Below, piece after piece: positions 1 to 11,100 of a stretch of DNA of 64,000 nucleotides. The number at the start of each line of letters is the position of its first letter. Positions within the stretch are counted from its first letter, which is position 1. The DNA is from Piper betle. Its lineage: Eukaryota; Streptophyta; Magnoliopsida; Piperales; Piperaceae. The notes below the pieces were generated by a model. It worked only from the letters and a program-made list of their open reading frames with translations, was not told the origin of the DNA and ran no database searches. The position numbers and the translations under genes are program-made. The stretch is taken from positions 31,049-95,048 of the forward strand of contig JAURVB010014716.1 of the NCBI GenBank assembly GCA_033002965.1. Reading direction: 5' to 3'.

Positions 1-959
1 AATCAAATGTGAGTAAATAAATTGGCCGAAACAACAGGGATGTAGTGCCCTTAAACTTTAGCTTTATCACCTCCTAAAACATCCAGCAAAATAAATTATA
101 AAAAAACCTACGGTCAACAATCAATAAAAATCAACAACAGAGTAACCAACGTCCAATCATAATTACAGAATAATATGGAAACAATTTCAGTAATCAATTG
201 GTAATATTGTCAACAAATCAATCCAATTCTTGGAAACTAGGAATAATATCATTCTCAGCAGATCAACCAACCAAACGGAGGTTATAATACCACAAAAATA
301 ACGTCGATCACCTGATAGAGAGAATTTAAACAAGCAGCTACCAAGGTCCGAACATACATACAGGATACAAGCACCCACATCCGAGCAGCTCAATCAGCTG
401 GTAATGACGTCAATAAAACAATCCAACTAAAATAACTCCCAAAAAAAACAATTAACTTTATGCTTTCTTGAAAAACTAACTATGGAACCATTCTCAAAAC
501 ATCAAACCAACCAGTGGTTTTCATTTACAAACAATTGGATCATCTGATTTTAAAAAATTAAATAAAAAAACATGTAAATTCAAACTATCTTAGTTCCTCA
601 ACCAAGGTATACGCACATCTACCGAATCAATCACTCGATCAGTATTAATGTAAACAAATCAATCATAGCTAAAAAAACTAACAAAAGATTCCGATTTTAA
701 GCTGTATCCATGAAAACTAACAACGGAATCATTATCAGCAGATCAAACCAGACACCACCAACCCCACCACCCACAGTGCAAATAAAGAGAAAAATCACAT
801 AATTTTTTTCACTTTTTCGCTCGAACATGACAAAATCGATCAGATTTCGCCAGGGACGGTGTCACCGCTCAACCCGCGAACCCTAACGGGATCCGTGGGA
901 AGACCGAAATCCACGGATTCGCAAGAGATTTTGCGCATGGAAGAGGGACAAGCCCATAC

Positions 960-1130
960 CTGCGATCCAATCCTCGGTCGGCGTCTCGTCCGTCGGGATC
1001 GGAAAGGGCGAGGCGGCGGAGGCGGCGGAGGCGGCGGCGGCGGCGGGTGGGACGGAGAGAGAGTCGGTGAGGGGAGAAGGGAAGAAAGGGGGGAAAATAA
1101 CCGATTGGTAGTGGGCCCCACCTACTCCTG
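960..1130 (-). other. Candidate untranslated first exon of a leftward gene
   Basis: This is a GC-rich island in AT-rich surroundings. Read on the minus strand it is a CT-rich leader followed by CCG/CGG repeats, and it ends at a good 5' splice site (CAG|GTATGG) at 959/960. That is the usual look of a plant 5'-UTR exon followed by a leader intron. The remaining 959 bases to the window edge are AT-rich, hold no convincing ORF, and would be that intron, with the coding exons outside the window. The product cannot be named. A GC-rich promoter fragment is the alternative. Confidence 0.35.
1012..1047. repeat. GGC/GGA trinucleotide repeat
   Basis: An interrupted (GGC)n run with GGA variants inside the GC-rich island. 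It produces glycine- or proline-rich reading frames on both strands that are not evidence of a gene. Confidence 0.85.
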
Positions 1131-1146
1131 ACGGGTTAAGCATCAA

Positions 1147-2069
1147 TATCGGGCAGTCTTTAGATTAGGGGTTACTTAAGATTAAACCTTGCGGCTCAGT
1201 AAGGGTGGGGCCTCTTTGAGTCGGGTTTTGCTTAATTTAAATTTAAATTTTTATTATTTTATTTATAAGGCTGAACCATGCAGCAGAATAACTTTTTATT
1301 TATAAAGTCCGAACTTGTTAACATTTGAATGGAAATCGAATATAAGTGAGATCAAATTTATAAAAAAATTCAATAATTACTTCGACAATCAAGGTGCCAA
1401 CAAAAATATTTTAAAAAAACAAAAAAGCAAAAAACAAAATAAATATACAAGGTTGGCCTACTTATTTAACTATCTCGTTCAAGTTAACACAAACTGACTT
1501 AAGAAAGTAAACCCTAATTTTATTGCTAAATATGACTCAAATTTATTTAAGCTACAATTAGTTCAGAACTAACTTACGTACTATTTTACAAGATTGAAAA
1601 TTTTATTTTGAATATTAATAAATGTTTTAATCAATTAATAACACAATCTTATTTTAAGATTTTATCAAAGGCCCGTGTCCATAGATCGTGGATCTCTAGA
1701 ACCTACTTTGCCATGTAAAAGTCAAACCGTAGCTAATGATATCGATTAGAGCACCCAAATCCCAAAAAACTTCACCAAGCTATTCTATATCATTAGAAAC
1801 ACCCCCGGCACATCCGTCTTCACTTCGTAGAGATAAACAGGAGACTTCCAAACGTAACAATTGATCCAGGGATCAATCATGTGAGCGAAATTAAAGTTGG
1901 CCGAGTTTTTCCGATTAATCTAAAATCGATCTATACATTCACTATTTCCCATGATTCTCCGGTAAAAACTGAATTCAAATCCACAATTCAATCTTAATTT
2001 CTCCAATAGCCAACAAAAAAAATTGAAGCATGCACTTACGAACCCAAAAGAAGCAAAGAAAACTGGTAC
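1147..2069. other. AT-rich intergenic stretch, nothing recognised
   Basis: No reading frame with coding character, no recognisable repeat and no RNA gene were seen here. It separates the two candidate leader exons. Confidence 0.5.
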
Positions 2070-2323
2070 CTTGATCAGTAAACAGGATCTCCAACACCAG
2101 CAAGGTCCACCGCTGTAAAGACAAGTTTTGGAAAATTATCAAGCGTGGAAGAGTTGGGGGAAGTAAAAATTGACAACCATCAAGAGGGAGGAGGCGGCAG
2201 TTTGGTTGGGAAAGGGTGGGTGAAATCGACACACCTACCAGAGGATAAGGGGAGGAGATCACGGTGGGAAGGAAGGCTGCCACCGACGACTCGGCTTCTT
2301 TTATTGAGCGAGTGAGTCACGTG
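2070..2323 (-). promoter_or_regulatory. Candidate promoter and leader exon of a leftward transcript
   Basis: On the minus strand the order is: the overlapping bZIP-type sites TGAGTCA (2313-2319) and CACGTG G-box (2318-2323); an AATAAAAG box near 2298-2305 that could serve as a weak TATA element; a C/T-rich leader; then two possible 5' splice sites, TAG|GTGTGT at 2234/2235 and AAG|GTACCA at 2069/2070. This could be an upstream alternative promoter of the same off-window gene as the 960-1130 exon, or a separate gene. No coding exon was found. Confidence 0.3.
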
Positions 2324-5300
2324 GTGGGGACTGGGCAGATCACATCGGTCTTGAGTTCATCAAATCTAAGTATAATGTTTGAAATGAAATATTTAAGAAT
2401 CTACTGTTATCTATACTAATATGTAAGATTGAGGACTTTAATACGGTGTTACCACGAGTCATCTAATTATATTATAATATTATTTTTTAATTTATTATTA
2501 ATAAAAATTTTACTTTTCTATTATAATTAGAATTTGTTTTAAATCATTTAATACTTTTTTATTTTAATCAAGATTTGTTTTTCAAGTGTATGACCATGTG
2601 TTATCTAATTATTTTATATTATTAATCTTTATTTCATGTTAGTAAAAATATTTTATACTTTTTACTGTAATTAGGATTTATTTTGTCACGTGTCCATTAA
2701 TTATTTTATAATATTATTCTTGTATTTTCTATTAGTAAAAATATCAATTTTCTATTGTTGTTATGATTTGTTCCGAATCTTTTAATACTTTTTTATCTAT
2801 TGTATTAGAATTTATTTTAATTTTTATTATATTAGGATTTATTTCGAATCTTTAGCCACTCATCACACAAGTCATTGGCTAGTTATGCTTTATAAAGTTT
2901 ACAAATAGTTCAGTTATGGTTCAGTCGAGAATATTCACTATAATCATTAACTATTTTAAAAAAAATTATAAAGAAGCCATCAACTAACAATATTAAATTT
3001 GTTAAAAAATACAATTAACTAAAAACTTTCCCGCTTGCAAAGTATAAAATATTCCCACCATCTAAACTTTGGTAATTGAGTATAACAAATTAGAAAATAA
3101 GTAAAACAATATTTTAAATTAAGTAATATCATCAAAAAATACTTTGACAATGAAAATTTTCAAGATTAATGTTGACCTACGAAGAAATGAGTTTTACACT
3201 AACATATAAATTAATTAAATAATATTTTGCTAAATTGATATAGTTGTTACTATTGAACTTTCTAACACTACTGTTTATATTTATTTAAAGTCGGTTCATT
3301 TAAATTAAATGAGTTTTTCACCATTTTTCTTTTATGGTGAGTAAGTTATTCACTATTTTGTTTTATTTAATTCAGAACAATTTGTTGATGGGTAAATCTG
3401 ATAACCATTGAGAGCATTGTGCTTTCGCATATGCTTTAATTAACCATCTATATATGTATATATAATCAAGTTTAAAAATTAGCAAAATACATAGTTAAAG
3501 AATTGTAAATTGCCCTAAACACAGTAAATTTGAGCGAGGGTTTCGTATCTTGGAACTTGGTTTATATTCTCCTTTGTCTTTTACTATAGAGCATGCATAT
3601 GGTTATAATAAACAAAAGTATATAGAATTTCAAGAAAATTTTGTCATAAAGTTCGTTTAACTTGTTGTTATAGTTAAAAAAACTGATAGATCTATAAAAT
3701 ATTATTTTATGGTTATAGTTATTAGGGGAGTTATGTTCAAGCATTTGAAAAGATAAAAAAGGATCAACCCATTTATTTATTTTCTAATATTTTGTGAAAG
3801 TTTTTCAAGATTATCTCTACTACTTTATTTTTTGTCATAGTGTTGTTAAATTTATTTTTTTTATAATTTTTTAATTTGGACTCAATTTGGTATGTCATGG
3901 AGTAAAGTCGACTCTGAGTTGACTCCCAGCCAACTTGAAGTTATATATATTAATTTTTTAATTATATGTAAATAAAGAGTTATATAAAATTAATATATAA
4001 TATTAATTTTGGCACCTAAAATTGAAAAAATATAAATTTATATTATTTCAAAATATGAATATACCTAATTTAAGAGAAAGATAATATTTTTGATAATTTT
4101 TATGAGTAAACTCGAGGAGCTAATTTTAAAATCAATTAATATAAAGTCATTCATAGAGTTTTACTCGGCTAGCTACAGAATTAAGGCGATTCTAAGAGTT
4201 TTTGGAGTGAAAAAGAATTTTAAAATTATGGATTTTTAGCCGTTAATCATACAATTTTACAAAATTTCAATAAATAGGCTTAAAATTACAAAACCAAACA
4301 CCCTATCACTAATGAAAAAAAGGCATTTATCACTAGTAAAAAACTTTAATCCCGTGACAAATACTAATTTGGTCATGGGATCTTTTCGGCAAAAGTTGTG
4401 ACAATTTTGTCATTTTCATTTGTCAACTCAAATATTGTGACAAATTTTTATCAAAGCTGTCTGTGAAGGAAATCCTGTGACAGTTTTATTATAGCTATCA
4501 AAAGGCTTTTTATCGACTCAAACCTATGGCCTGTGCAAAATTACTCTTTGCAAACAGATATATATGCTATACATTTATTCTTTAATTTGAACACACGGAG
4601 AGTATATATATATATATAGGTAGTAATGTGGACTCAAGCCATTATTTGACACATTCTGAGGCTAAAATTAAAGAGAAATTTATGATTTAACGGTGGAAGT
4701 ATACAATTCACAATTAACTGTTCAAGATGTTTCATCAAAGCTTTACCATTTAATAGTACTTTTTAATTTAAAGTCACAAACAGTCCTTCATTTGGGCGAA
4801 AAGTCAATAATTAAAAAATGTCGGTCAATTTAGATGGAACAAGGCTCATACATGGGATTGGATTGCACAGATTGCGTAGAACTTTCTTATTTTGTTTTTT
4901 TCTTTAAATTGCATGCGGCCTGTTTTTAGTTGCCGCCATCAAGCCACCAAGCGACAGATCTTCTGGCCGGGGGCAGTGTCCGCTTCTGAGGACATCAAGT
5001 CGAAAGCGCCCATGTCCGGCCATATATAACTCTGTTCTAAATTGGGCGGCGGGAAGATTGGATCGCCTGGCCACTTAAGCAATGAAAGATTGGGTTTGTA
5101 ACGGGTTGATTTAGGGTATAATTTGTCGTCTCTAAACGACGTCTATTACCAATATCATGATATATCCTGATTCACAGCACACTAAAAAAATCAATATCGC
5201 ACCCAACTACTAGTGTGCCCGATATACAGTGACCAGCCACTTTTTTCTCTTTTTTGTTAACGACAAAGATTGAAAGATATAGAGAAGGGTTGGCGTGGGG

Positions 5301-5805
5301 AAAGCATCCGATCATTAAAGATTGTGAAAGAACTAGAAGAATCGAAGATACGGGCCTGAGTAAAGTTGATGCAAATAAACAAATTTTTGCTTGCACCTGT
5401 GTGCTATATATCTTATATCGTCGTTTAACTCTGGTTATTGAATCAAATAAAATTTTGATGAATAACTAATTGATTTTTTTCGGTCATTCTTACCCTAGTT
5501 TAATAAATTTTTATAATTAAACGGCTCAAATGAACCTTGTTCCACCTGGATTAAAGAATTTCGTGATCATGCTTGCTTGCTCAGTGTCATTTTATGAACA
5601 TTTACATGTCACAGTACTTCTCAGTGTTATCAACTTATATATTTTTTTGTACTAAATATCTCTACAACATATATATGATCGCTAATTTTTTCATTATTGT
5701 ACTATACATCGGTGATCTTGAGCTCCATGACCAAAAGGAGCATCTACATCAGAAATTCATCATGAGATGAATCCCCTGTATCAAACAATAGCCAGGTGCA
5801 AACAA
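2324..5805. other. Intergenic AT-rich region with one CACTA-like fragment
   Basis: About 3.5 kb without a supportable gene. Near 4330-4560 there is a repetitive passage starting CACTAGTAAAAAA, rich in short TGTGACAAAT-type words. It resembles the end of a CACTA (En/Spm) element, but no matching opposite terminus was found, so it is at best a fragment. Around 4910-5060 there is a short GC-richer patch with no ORF. The rest is AT-rich and featureless to my reading. Confidence 0.4.
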
Positions 5806-8038
5806 TCACAGAACGTCAAAGAATTTCACAACATTTTTCCAAATTATTGGTAGGGCAAGCATGGGCCGAGCTGCCCAGGCATGCATGCATGCATGCACGA
5901 GAAATTCACGTACTACCCCGCTCCTAATACGACGCCGGCAAAAGCTGGGCAGCCTGGGCGCCATGGCCAGCCGCCCCTTCTTCTCGCCGTCGCCCCATAG
6001 GGCGTAGGCCTCCTCGCCGTGGGCGGCGTCGTCTCCGACGGCCAGGTCCTCGTCGCTCATTCTTAGCGGCACCACCAGGCCGACCACCACGCAGATGAGG
6101 CTAGTGATTACCACATTCCATGCGGCCACGAAGGCGGCGCCGACCAGCTGCCCGCGGATGAGCCGCAGGCCCCGGCCGGCCTTGCCGTCTAGGAGGGCGT
6201 AGAAGAGGCCCGGCGGCATGTCTTTGTTGTAGAAGAGGCGGAGGAGGCGGGGCTTGGCGAAGAAGCCGGAGAGAAGGCCGCCGAGGAGGCCGGCGACGGC
6301 GTGGGTGTGGAAGACGCCGAGTGTGTCGTCGACCCTTTGGAAGAAGGAGATACGACGGTGGAGGACCATCATTGTGTACCATGGCACTGAGCCGGACAGC
6401 ATGCCCATGAAGAGAGCTGCCCACCCTTCTACCAGCCCTACTTCATTATAACATCTCAATCTATTTATTATTAGTAGTACTAACATTATTATTAATTAAT
6501 TAATTAAGACATAGTTTGCTTATCAATTAATTATGTGCGCATCTTAAATTTCTATGTACCTGTTTGATAGGAAATGAAAAGACTAGGCAATTGACCAAGC
6601 AAACATCACAATCACAGTAAGTATCATATTGTCTGAATCTTGAAGGGGTTGGAGATACCAAAGGAATTCACATCAATATTTTGTGATTTTAGGTGTTAAA
6701 ATATGGATGGATATCCCAAAGTGTTTTACTTCATCTTAACAAAATAAAATATTATTTTGAATTAAGCGAATGATGATAACGACGATGATAATCATAAATA
6801 GTCACATTATTAAGATTAAAATAAAGTAAATATAAAAGAATATATATATAATACGTACCAGCGCCGGGGGTGATGCAAACAAGGCCGGTGATCATGCCCT
6901 GGACGGCGCCGATGACGGAGCTCTTGCCGTAGAAGGTCATGTCGAGGGTGAGCCAGACGAGGAGGCTGGTGGCGGTGCAGATGTGGGTGTTGAGCACGGC
7001 CAAGGCGGCCACGACATTGGCCTCCGACGGGGTGCCGCCGTTGAACCCCGTCCACCCAAGCCACAAGAAGCCGGCCCCTCCCAGCATGTGTAGTATGTTG
7101 TTGGGAGGGAAATTCTGCCTGTCACTCTCCATTCTAGGCCCAACCTTTATACATCACAAAAATATGCTCAACATCAAATAAGTTCATATATTTAGGTCCC
7201 TAAACCCGAGTTAGCTAGTAGTGATCTTTGCATTGATATTAAAAAAAATAGATACAAGTATGTACGTCAATTTAAAAATTCGATTCTGATATTCATTTAA
7301 AAAGGTAATCAATATGTATACATTGTTCTTTCCCAGACATTGGAGTTTATAAATGTATAAGCTTTATGGTTAATTTATTAAATGCAGTCATGTAGTGCTT
7401 ACCCAATAGGCAGCGGTGAAGCCAGCCACACCAGAGGAGAGGTGAATCACATACCCACCGGAGAAATCAACCACATTGAGCTTGCCCATAAAACCATTTG
7501 GGTCCCACATGACATAGGCCCCCACCGTATAAGAGAATGTGAGCCACAGTGGCACGAACATCATCCATGCATGGAAGCTCATCCTCCCCAGCAGCGACCC
7601 GGCCAGCAGCACCACCGTGATGGCGGCGAAGGCGAACTCGAACACCACGTACGTGGCGAGAGGCATGGCGGCGCCGGTGGGAGCTGGGGCAAGGAGGTGC
7701 CGCTGCGTGAGGGTGGCCGGGGTGGCGTGGCCCCAGACGGGGCTGAGCCGGCCGCCGAAGGCGAGCTGGTGGGCCCAGAGGACCCAGCAGAGGAGGACCG
7801 CGGCGAAGGCGTAGAGTGCCATGAAGGCAGAGTTGACGGCCCACTTCTTCTTCACCACGCTGCTGTAGAGGATGATGAGGCCGGGGACGGTCTGGAGCCC
7901 CACCATGGTCGCGGCCGTGAGCTGCCACGCGTTGTCGGCCTTGTTGTGCCACTCTGGCGAGGCCTCCGTCGGGGCCAGGGAGGAGGGGAGGGTGGCGGAG
8001 GAGGCGCCGGGGAGGAGAGCGTTAAAGGCCATTGTCAT
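5806..8038 (-). CDS. AMT3-like: Ammonium transporter, AMT2/AMT3 subfamily
   Basis: A plasma-membrane channel-like transporter that moves ammonium into the cell (Amt/Mep/Rh family). Three exons: 7403-8038, 6859-7144 and 5806-6437, with clean GT-AG junctions, summing to 518 codons (517 aa; the subfamily usually has about 480-500). The start is the ATG at 8038; a second in-frame ATG lies 6 bases on. Visible family marks: [15 protein letters not shown] in the first membrane segment; the pore twin histidines in [13 protein letters not shown] (first) and [11 protein letters not shown] (second); the signature [18 protein letters not shown]; and the C-terminal regulatory helix ending [18 protein letters not shown]. 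The exon structure and the [20 protein letters not shown] region fit the AMT2/3 clade rather than the intronless AMT1 clade. Exons are strongly GC-rich compared with their introns. Oddity: about 55 residues of Arg/Cys/His-rich tail follow the last conserved motif (see findings). The exact orthologue number is not determined. Confidence 0.93.
5881..5897. repeat. (ATGC)n microsatellite at the AMT 3' end
   Basis: Four tandem ATGC units lie inside the AMT reading frame and encode part of the unusual His/Cys/Met-containing tail. Confidence 0.9.
6626..6690. repeat. Short dispersed repeat in AMT intron 2
   Basis: About 45 bases beginning TTGTCTGAATCT and including GTTGGAGAT are clearly similar to 8743-8787, upstream of the gene. 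The origin of the repeat is unknown. Confidence 0.5.
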
Positions 8039-8160
8039 TTACGCCGGAGAAGGCACTGCTTAGCTAGTTGGTGCTCACGCAGGTGGTGCAGTGACGTTGG
8101 AGGCATCTTTATAAACAATAGACAATAGCCGGCGGAGATATTCACCGCGTTGTCGTTGCA
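8039..8160 (-). promoter_or_regulatory. AMT core promoter
   Basis: A TATA box reading TTTATAAAG on the minus strand (8108-8116) sits about 70 bases upstream of the AMT start codon, leaving a leader of roughly 40 bases. No experimentally known nitrogen-response motif is claimed. Confidence 0.5.
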
Positions 8161-11100
8161 TGGAGAAGATGACATGCATGCAAGCCGTTCATGTTGATTC
8201 TCGAACGTTTCTTCTACAAACTTAACGTGCGGAATCTCATATCTTTGATAGTTATTTTTAAAAAAATGAATTTTATAAGGTGTTTTGTTGCGTTATTTTC
8301 GACCCATAAAATAGAATAATAAAAAAACCCTAGAGATAATAAATAAAATTAGTGTTTGATAAAACATTAAGAAAAAGAACCGATAAAAACACTTTAATTG
8401 CTTTTATATAAAACATTAAAAAATAAAATGCCCATTCAAAGAAAAAAATTCTCACAATCATCATCATCGCATCCCCTCCACCCCCTCACTATTACATCCC
8501 CCACTCTAGAGTCAAGCATTTTTTTTGGCGTGACTAGCCAGCGAGCATGAGACTAAATATGTATTATGTACCATATTATGTCTCCAGTGGAAATTAAACA
8601 CTGTGGAAAGCCCTGATCAGTATCGGCACTTTAGCTAGTAAATTAAGTCAAAATTTGAGATAAAACTGATGCATTCAGTTTTCACTACGTGAATTGATGA
8701 TGTACATCTTTGCAGCTAGGTCACACTTCTAAATATCATAGTATGTTGTCTGAATCTCGGAGGTGTTGGAGATCCCAAAGTGATCCACTTGATTTTGTTA
8801 TAGTTCTTGGTCACGCCGTTGGATATCTCAATGTGACAATTCAACAACTCACACTTGGAAATAATTAGAAACAAGGCGTCGCCGGTGCATGCATGGAATG
8901 GACGAACTCTTTTGATGTGAAGTAAACTTTCGCAGACAAGGGATGAAAAGATCAAAAAGCTAGCTCAGTTGAAATTAACCGAGAATGATCAACTACTTTA
9001 GTATTTCCAAATGCCCGAGAATGAAGATAACGATGCGTGGGCTCCCAACGGGCGTGTTCCAGATCTCATCATCCCCTCCGGCCGCCATGCACACTGCTGC
9101 ATGTCCTATTACCACATTCAAATCATCATCGGAGACCAAAATATGAAAGCACCGCTGCTTGCTGGTAATGAAGGTGCACGATCAACGGCTCCTTCCGAAA
9201 CCTCCAATCCGTCCCCCTTACACATAACCAAGGCAAATGTAATAATTCATTTGTGAAAACATGCCAACACAGTAACATTTCTTTAATGCTAACCAAATGA
9301 AGCCTTAATTAACATGCTATCAAAATTATATTTTAAGCAACTTTTGTTGATGCCCCGTCCAAAACGGCAGCGGCATATGTGGGGCTTCAAGGAGATGGAT
9401 ATTGGTGTACAATTTGAGCAACTAATATGGTGTTTAGTTGAGTTTTTTGTGTGTCCATTTATTGTCAAAATATAAACATAAGGGATATAAAAAACGTGCG
9501 GAAAAATGTTGTCAAAGTATAAAGTGATAGAAGTTGTTTCAAGAAAGATTCATAAAATGTTAGAAACAAAAAAAGAAAGAGAGCCGATTCCTATTTGTTT
9601 TTTAATAATGCACATTCATCTCCCTTCTCATGTCAAACATATACACTTTTCTTATAATTGCAACAAAACAAAAATTGTGACAAATTATATAAAGATTTTA
9701 TAAAAATTTTCTATTGCAACTATAAGTTGTCAGAATTCGGAAGATCACAAGTTTTGTTAAACCTCATCAGTTGCACTCAAAAATCTAATAAACTATGTGT
9801 AGGTTTAGGATTGAAAGTTACTCAATCATAATGCATAAGTGGCTAAACCGGCCTAACTATATAAAAAAATATGGAGAAGGATTCAGTTTGAAATATACAT
9901 AAGGGATCTCACACTCAGGTTTTGGAAGTCCCTAGTATCAAATTATATTAGAAAAATAATATGGTCAAGCATAATCTCTTCTCTTACCATGATCTTATAC
10001 TAATCTTTGTTTCTATTGTTTTCCTAATTGGGTTTTACTCATAACTTTGTGATTGAAGAGTGATGTAATTCTCCGTATGAGAAACACGTGTGCATGGTTA
10101 AATTTTCCCTTTAGTAAAAAAATAATAAGGCATGGGTTGGAAACTGAGAGAGGGAGGACCTTAATGCAGACTTTTGGCGATCTTCTCTGGTGCCCTACTT
10201 ATATTGTGTCATCATCCTTTTCGTTTCCTTTTTCTCTGGCTTCTTCCTTAAATCCTCAATCCTCCATCATCATTGGCAATCCTTATATTCTTTGCTTGAG
10301 CTTCCTTTTTGAAAGTGAAAGATTGCAACAATGTCGACAATAGGATTGAAGAGGAGAAGCAAAGATGGAGAACCCGAAACAAAAAACGTAAAGATGGAAA
10401 AATTAGTATTTGACAAATATACGACTTGCATGACACATATCATCACATCAACAAATGTATTATCTTCACAACTCACGCTTCTTCTTATCATTATCCTCCA
10501 CTTCATTAATTTTTCGCATCGTTTGAAAAATCACTAGTTCTCTTTTTAACCGGTTATGATAGCATGGTAATACTTATATTCAGTACTTTTCTTGTAAGTA
10601 CTGTCAAGTTAGATATATGTTGATATAATATATAATGTGGGTAATTACAAATATTTTGGCATTGCTTCAACCAAGCACATAGTATATCATTGACAAATAC
10701 GGAGACATATCTAACCATGAAATATGTTTTAAATATGTAATATGAGTTGTATAAGGTATTAGGGGATAACAAATATGTAGATATCACAAGTCACGGACAT
10801 TTATGCGGGTGTACTTTTCGTCTACATACATATATTGATAATTTATCTTAACCGTACCGTTAACTTATCTTGCAAAAAATTGTTTCAAAAATACAAATTG
10901 ATGTTTAAGGTAGTTAGAAAACATTTCAAACTAATACTTGAAACGATAAAAATATTGCTCGCATAACTGATAATTCCAAAAGAAAATCCAAAATATAATT
11001 ATTACAAACTTATGTATTTGAGCCACAAAATTATAACAATAGTAAATATTTAGTTATCTTCAACTCCTAGTCTATCTTTTCGAAACCCTAATTTTCGCAC

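Noticed and set aside
840..1146. Proline- or glycine-rich open frames on both strands
   Set aside because: They come from the GGC/GGA repeat and high GC; no domain, and a leader-exon reading with a donor site fits better.
4330..4560. Full CACTA transposon
   Set aside because: Only one CACTA-like end is visible; no opposite terminus or 3-bp duplication.
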